In this document: positions 5,626 to 5,855 of the stretch, piece by piece
Layout: each line of letters opens with the position of its first letter
How positions within the stretch are numbered: position 1 is the first letter of the stretch
Assembly (NCBI GenBank): GCA_903958285.1
Contig: CAJBSR010000207.1
Span: 1-5,855 of the forward strand
DNA: 5,855 bases
Reading direction: 5' to 3'
Source: an uncultured Sphingomonadales bacterium
GTDB lineage: Bacteria; Pseudomonadota; Alphaproteobacteria; Sphingomonadales; Sphingomonadaceae
Translations under genes and position numbers: made by a program
Notes under the pieces: model-generated
Told to the model about the DNA's origin: nothing
The model's input: the letters and a program-made list of their open reading frames with translations, nothing else
Database searches by the model: none

Positions 5626-5656
5626 AGAAAAAGCCCCAGCCTTTCGACCGGGGCTC
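5626..5656 (-). terminator. intrinsic terminator of the partial right-hand gene
   Basis: On the minus strand the stem AGCCCC (5655-5650) pairs with GGGGCT (5637-5632) around a 12-base loop and runs directly into a T-tract (5632-5628). It sits 26 bases after the TAA of the minus-strand gene that enters from the right edge, as expected of its rho-independent terminator. On the plus strand only CTTCC follows the stem, so termination of the GIY-YIG transcript here would be weak. Confidence 0.82.
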
Positions 5657-5681
5657 TTCCCAATTTCAAAGTCGCGGACGC

Positions 5682-5855
5682 TTACGCGAACAGCTTGGCC
5701 CAAGCGCGCTTGTCGCGGGTTTTCCAGTGGCCGCGGTGATAGGCGTCGGACGCGAGCAGCGGCATGACGCTGCCGGCTTCGGCGAACACCATCTGTTCGA
5801 TGCCGGTGTTGACCTTACCCCAGCTTGCCGCTTCCTGAAGCGTGGAGGACGAGCA
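5682..5855 (-). CDS. C-terminal fragment of an unrecognised protein
   Basis: The last 57 codons plus TAA (5682-5684) of a minus-strand gene that begins beyond the right edge. The peptide includes EAASWGKVNTGIEQMVFAEA near its start, then MPLLASDAYHRGHW and the ending RAWAKLFA. It is soluble-looking, rich in Ala, Trp and charged residues, with no membrane segment. I do not recognise the family, and the part with any catalytic motif is probably outside the window. The frame is open to the edge, has the GC-rich third positions of its neighbours and is followed by a good intrinsic terminator, so a real gene is likely. Confidence 0.7.
   Translation of the reverse strand, partial: CSSSTLQEAASWGKVNTGIEQMVFAEAGSVMPLLASDAYHRGHWKTRDKRAWAKLFA

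Noticed and set aside
5117..5627. Several minus- and plus-strand frames across the GIY-YIG region
   Set aside because: They consist largely of translated repeat units or antisense of the nuclease gene.

Overview
The window is GC-rich DNA from an alphaproteobacterium, most likely a sphingomonad (Sphingomonadales). The support is the dense bidirectional gene packing, the character of the proteins, and four copies of a short palindromic repeat with core CCTTCGACAAGCTCAGG, a type I associate with sphingomonad and xanthomonad genomes. No marker gene fixes the genus, so this placement is inference.

Left part (1-1711): the C-terminal end of an IlvD/Edd-family dehydratase is followed, with a 20-base overlap, by a small lipoprotein gene. 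That gene meets, tail to tail and with a 17-base overlap, a minus-strand membrane phosphatase/phosphotransferase of the PAP2 (Aur1-like) type. Middle (1712-4386): a 108-base divergent intergenic region leads into a plus-strand two-gene unit. Its first gene is a fused NAD(P)HX epimerase/dehydratase (metabolite repair). Its second is a TrmA/RlmD-type iron-sulfur RNA 5-methyluridine methyltransferase, joined by an ATGA stop/start overlap. Then comes a convergent minus-strand MAPEG-family membrane protein (4409-4846).

Right part (4847-5855): this is the accessory-looking stretch. About 240 bases of G-rich DNA without a convincing gene precede a small GIY-YIG nuclease gene (5207-5485). That gene is bracketed on both sides by an inverted pair of the palindromic repeat, and the two pairs have nearly the same size (about 75 bases) and internal layout. 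The window closes with a minus-strand intrinsic terminator and the C-terminal 57 codons of an unrecognised gene.

Most of the window is ordinary housekeeping. The part that merits a second look is the repeat pair / GIY-YIG nuclease / repeat pair arrangement. It has the layout of a REP-type element with its own nuclease, by analogy with REP sequences and their RAYT transposases. This is a hypothesis from layout alone, and one locus cannot show mobility or function.
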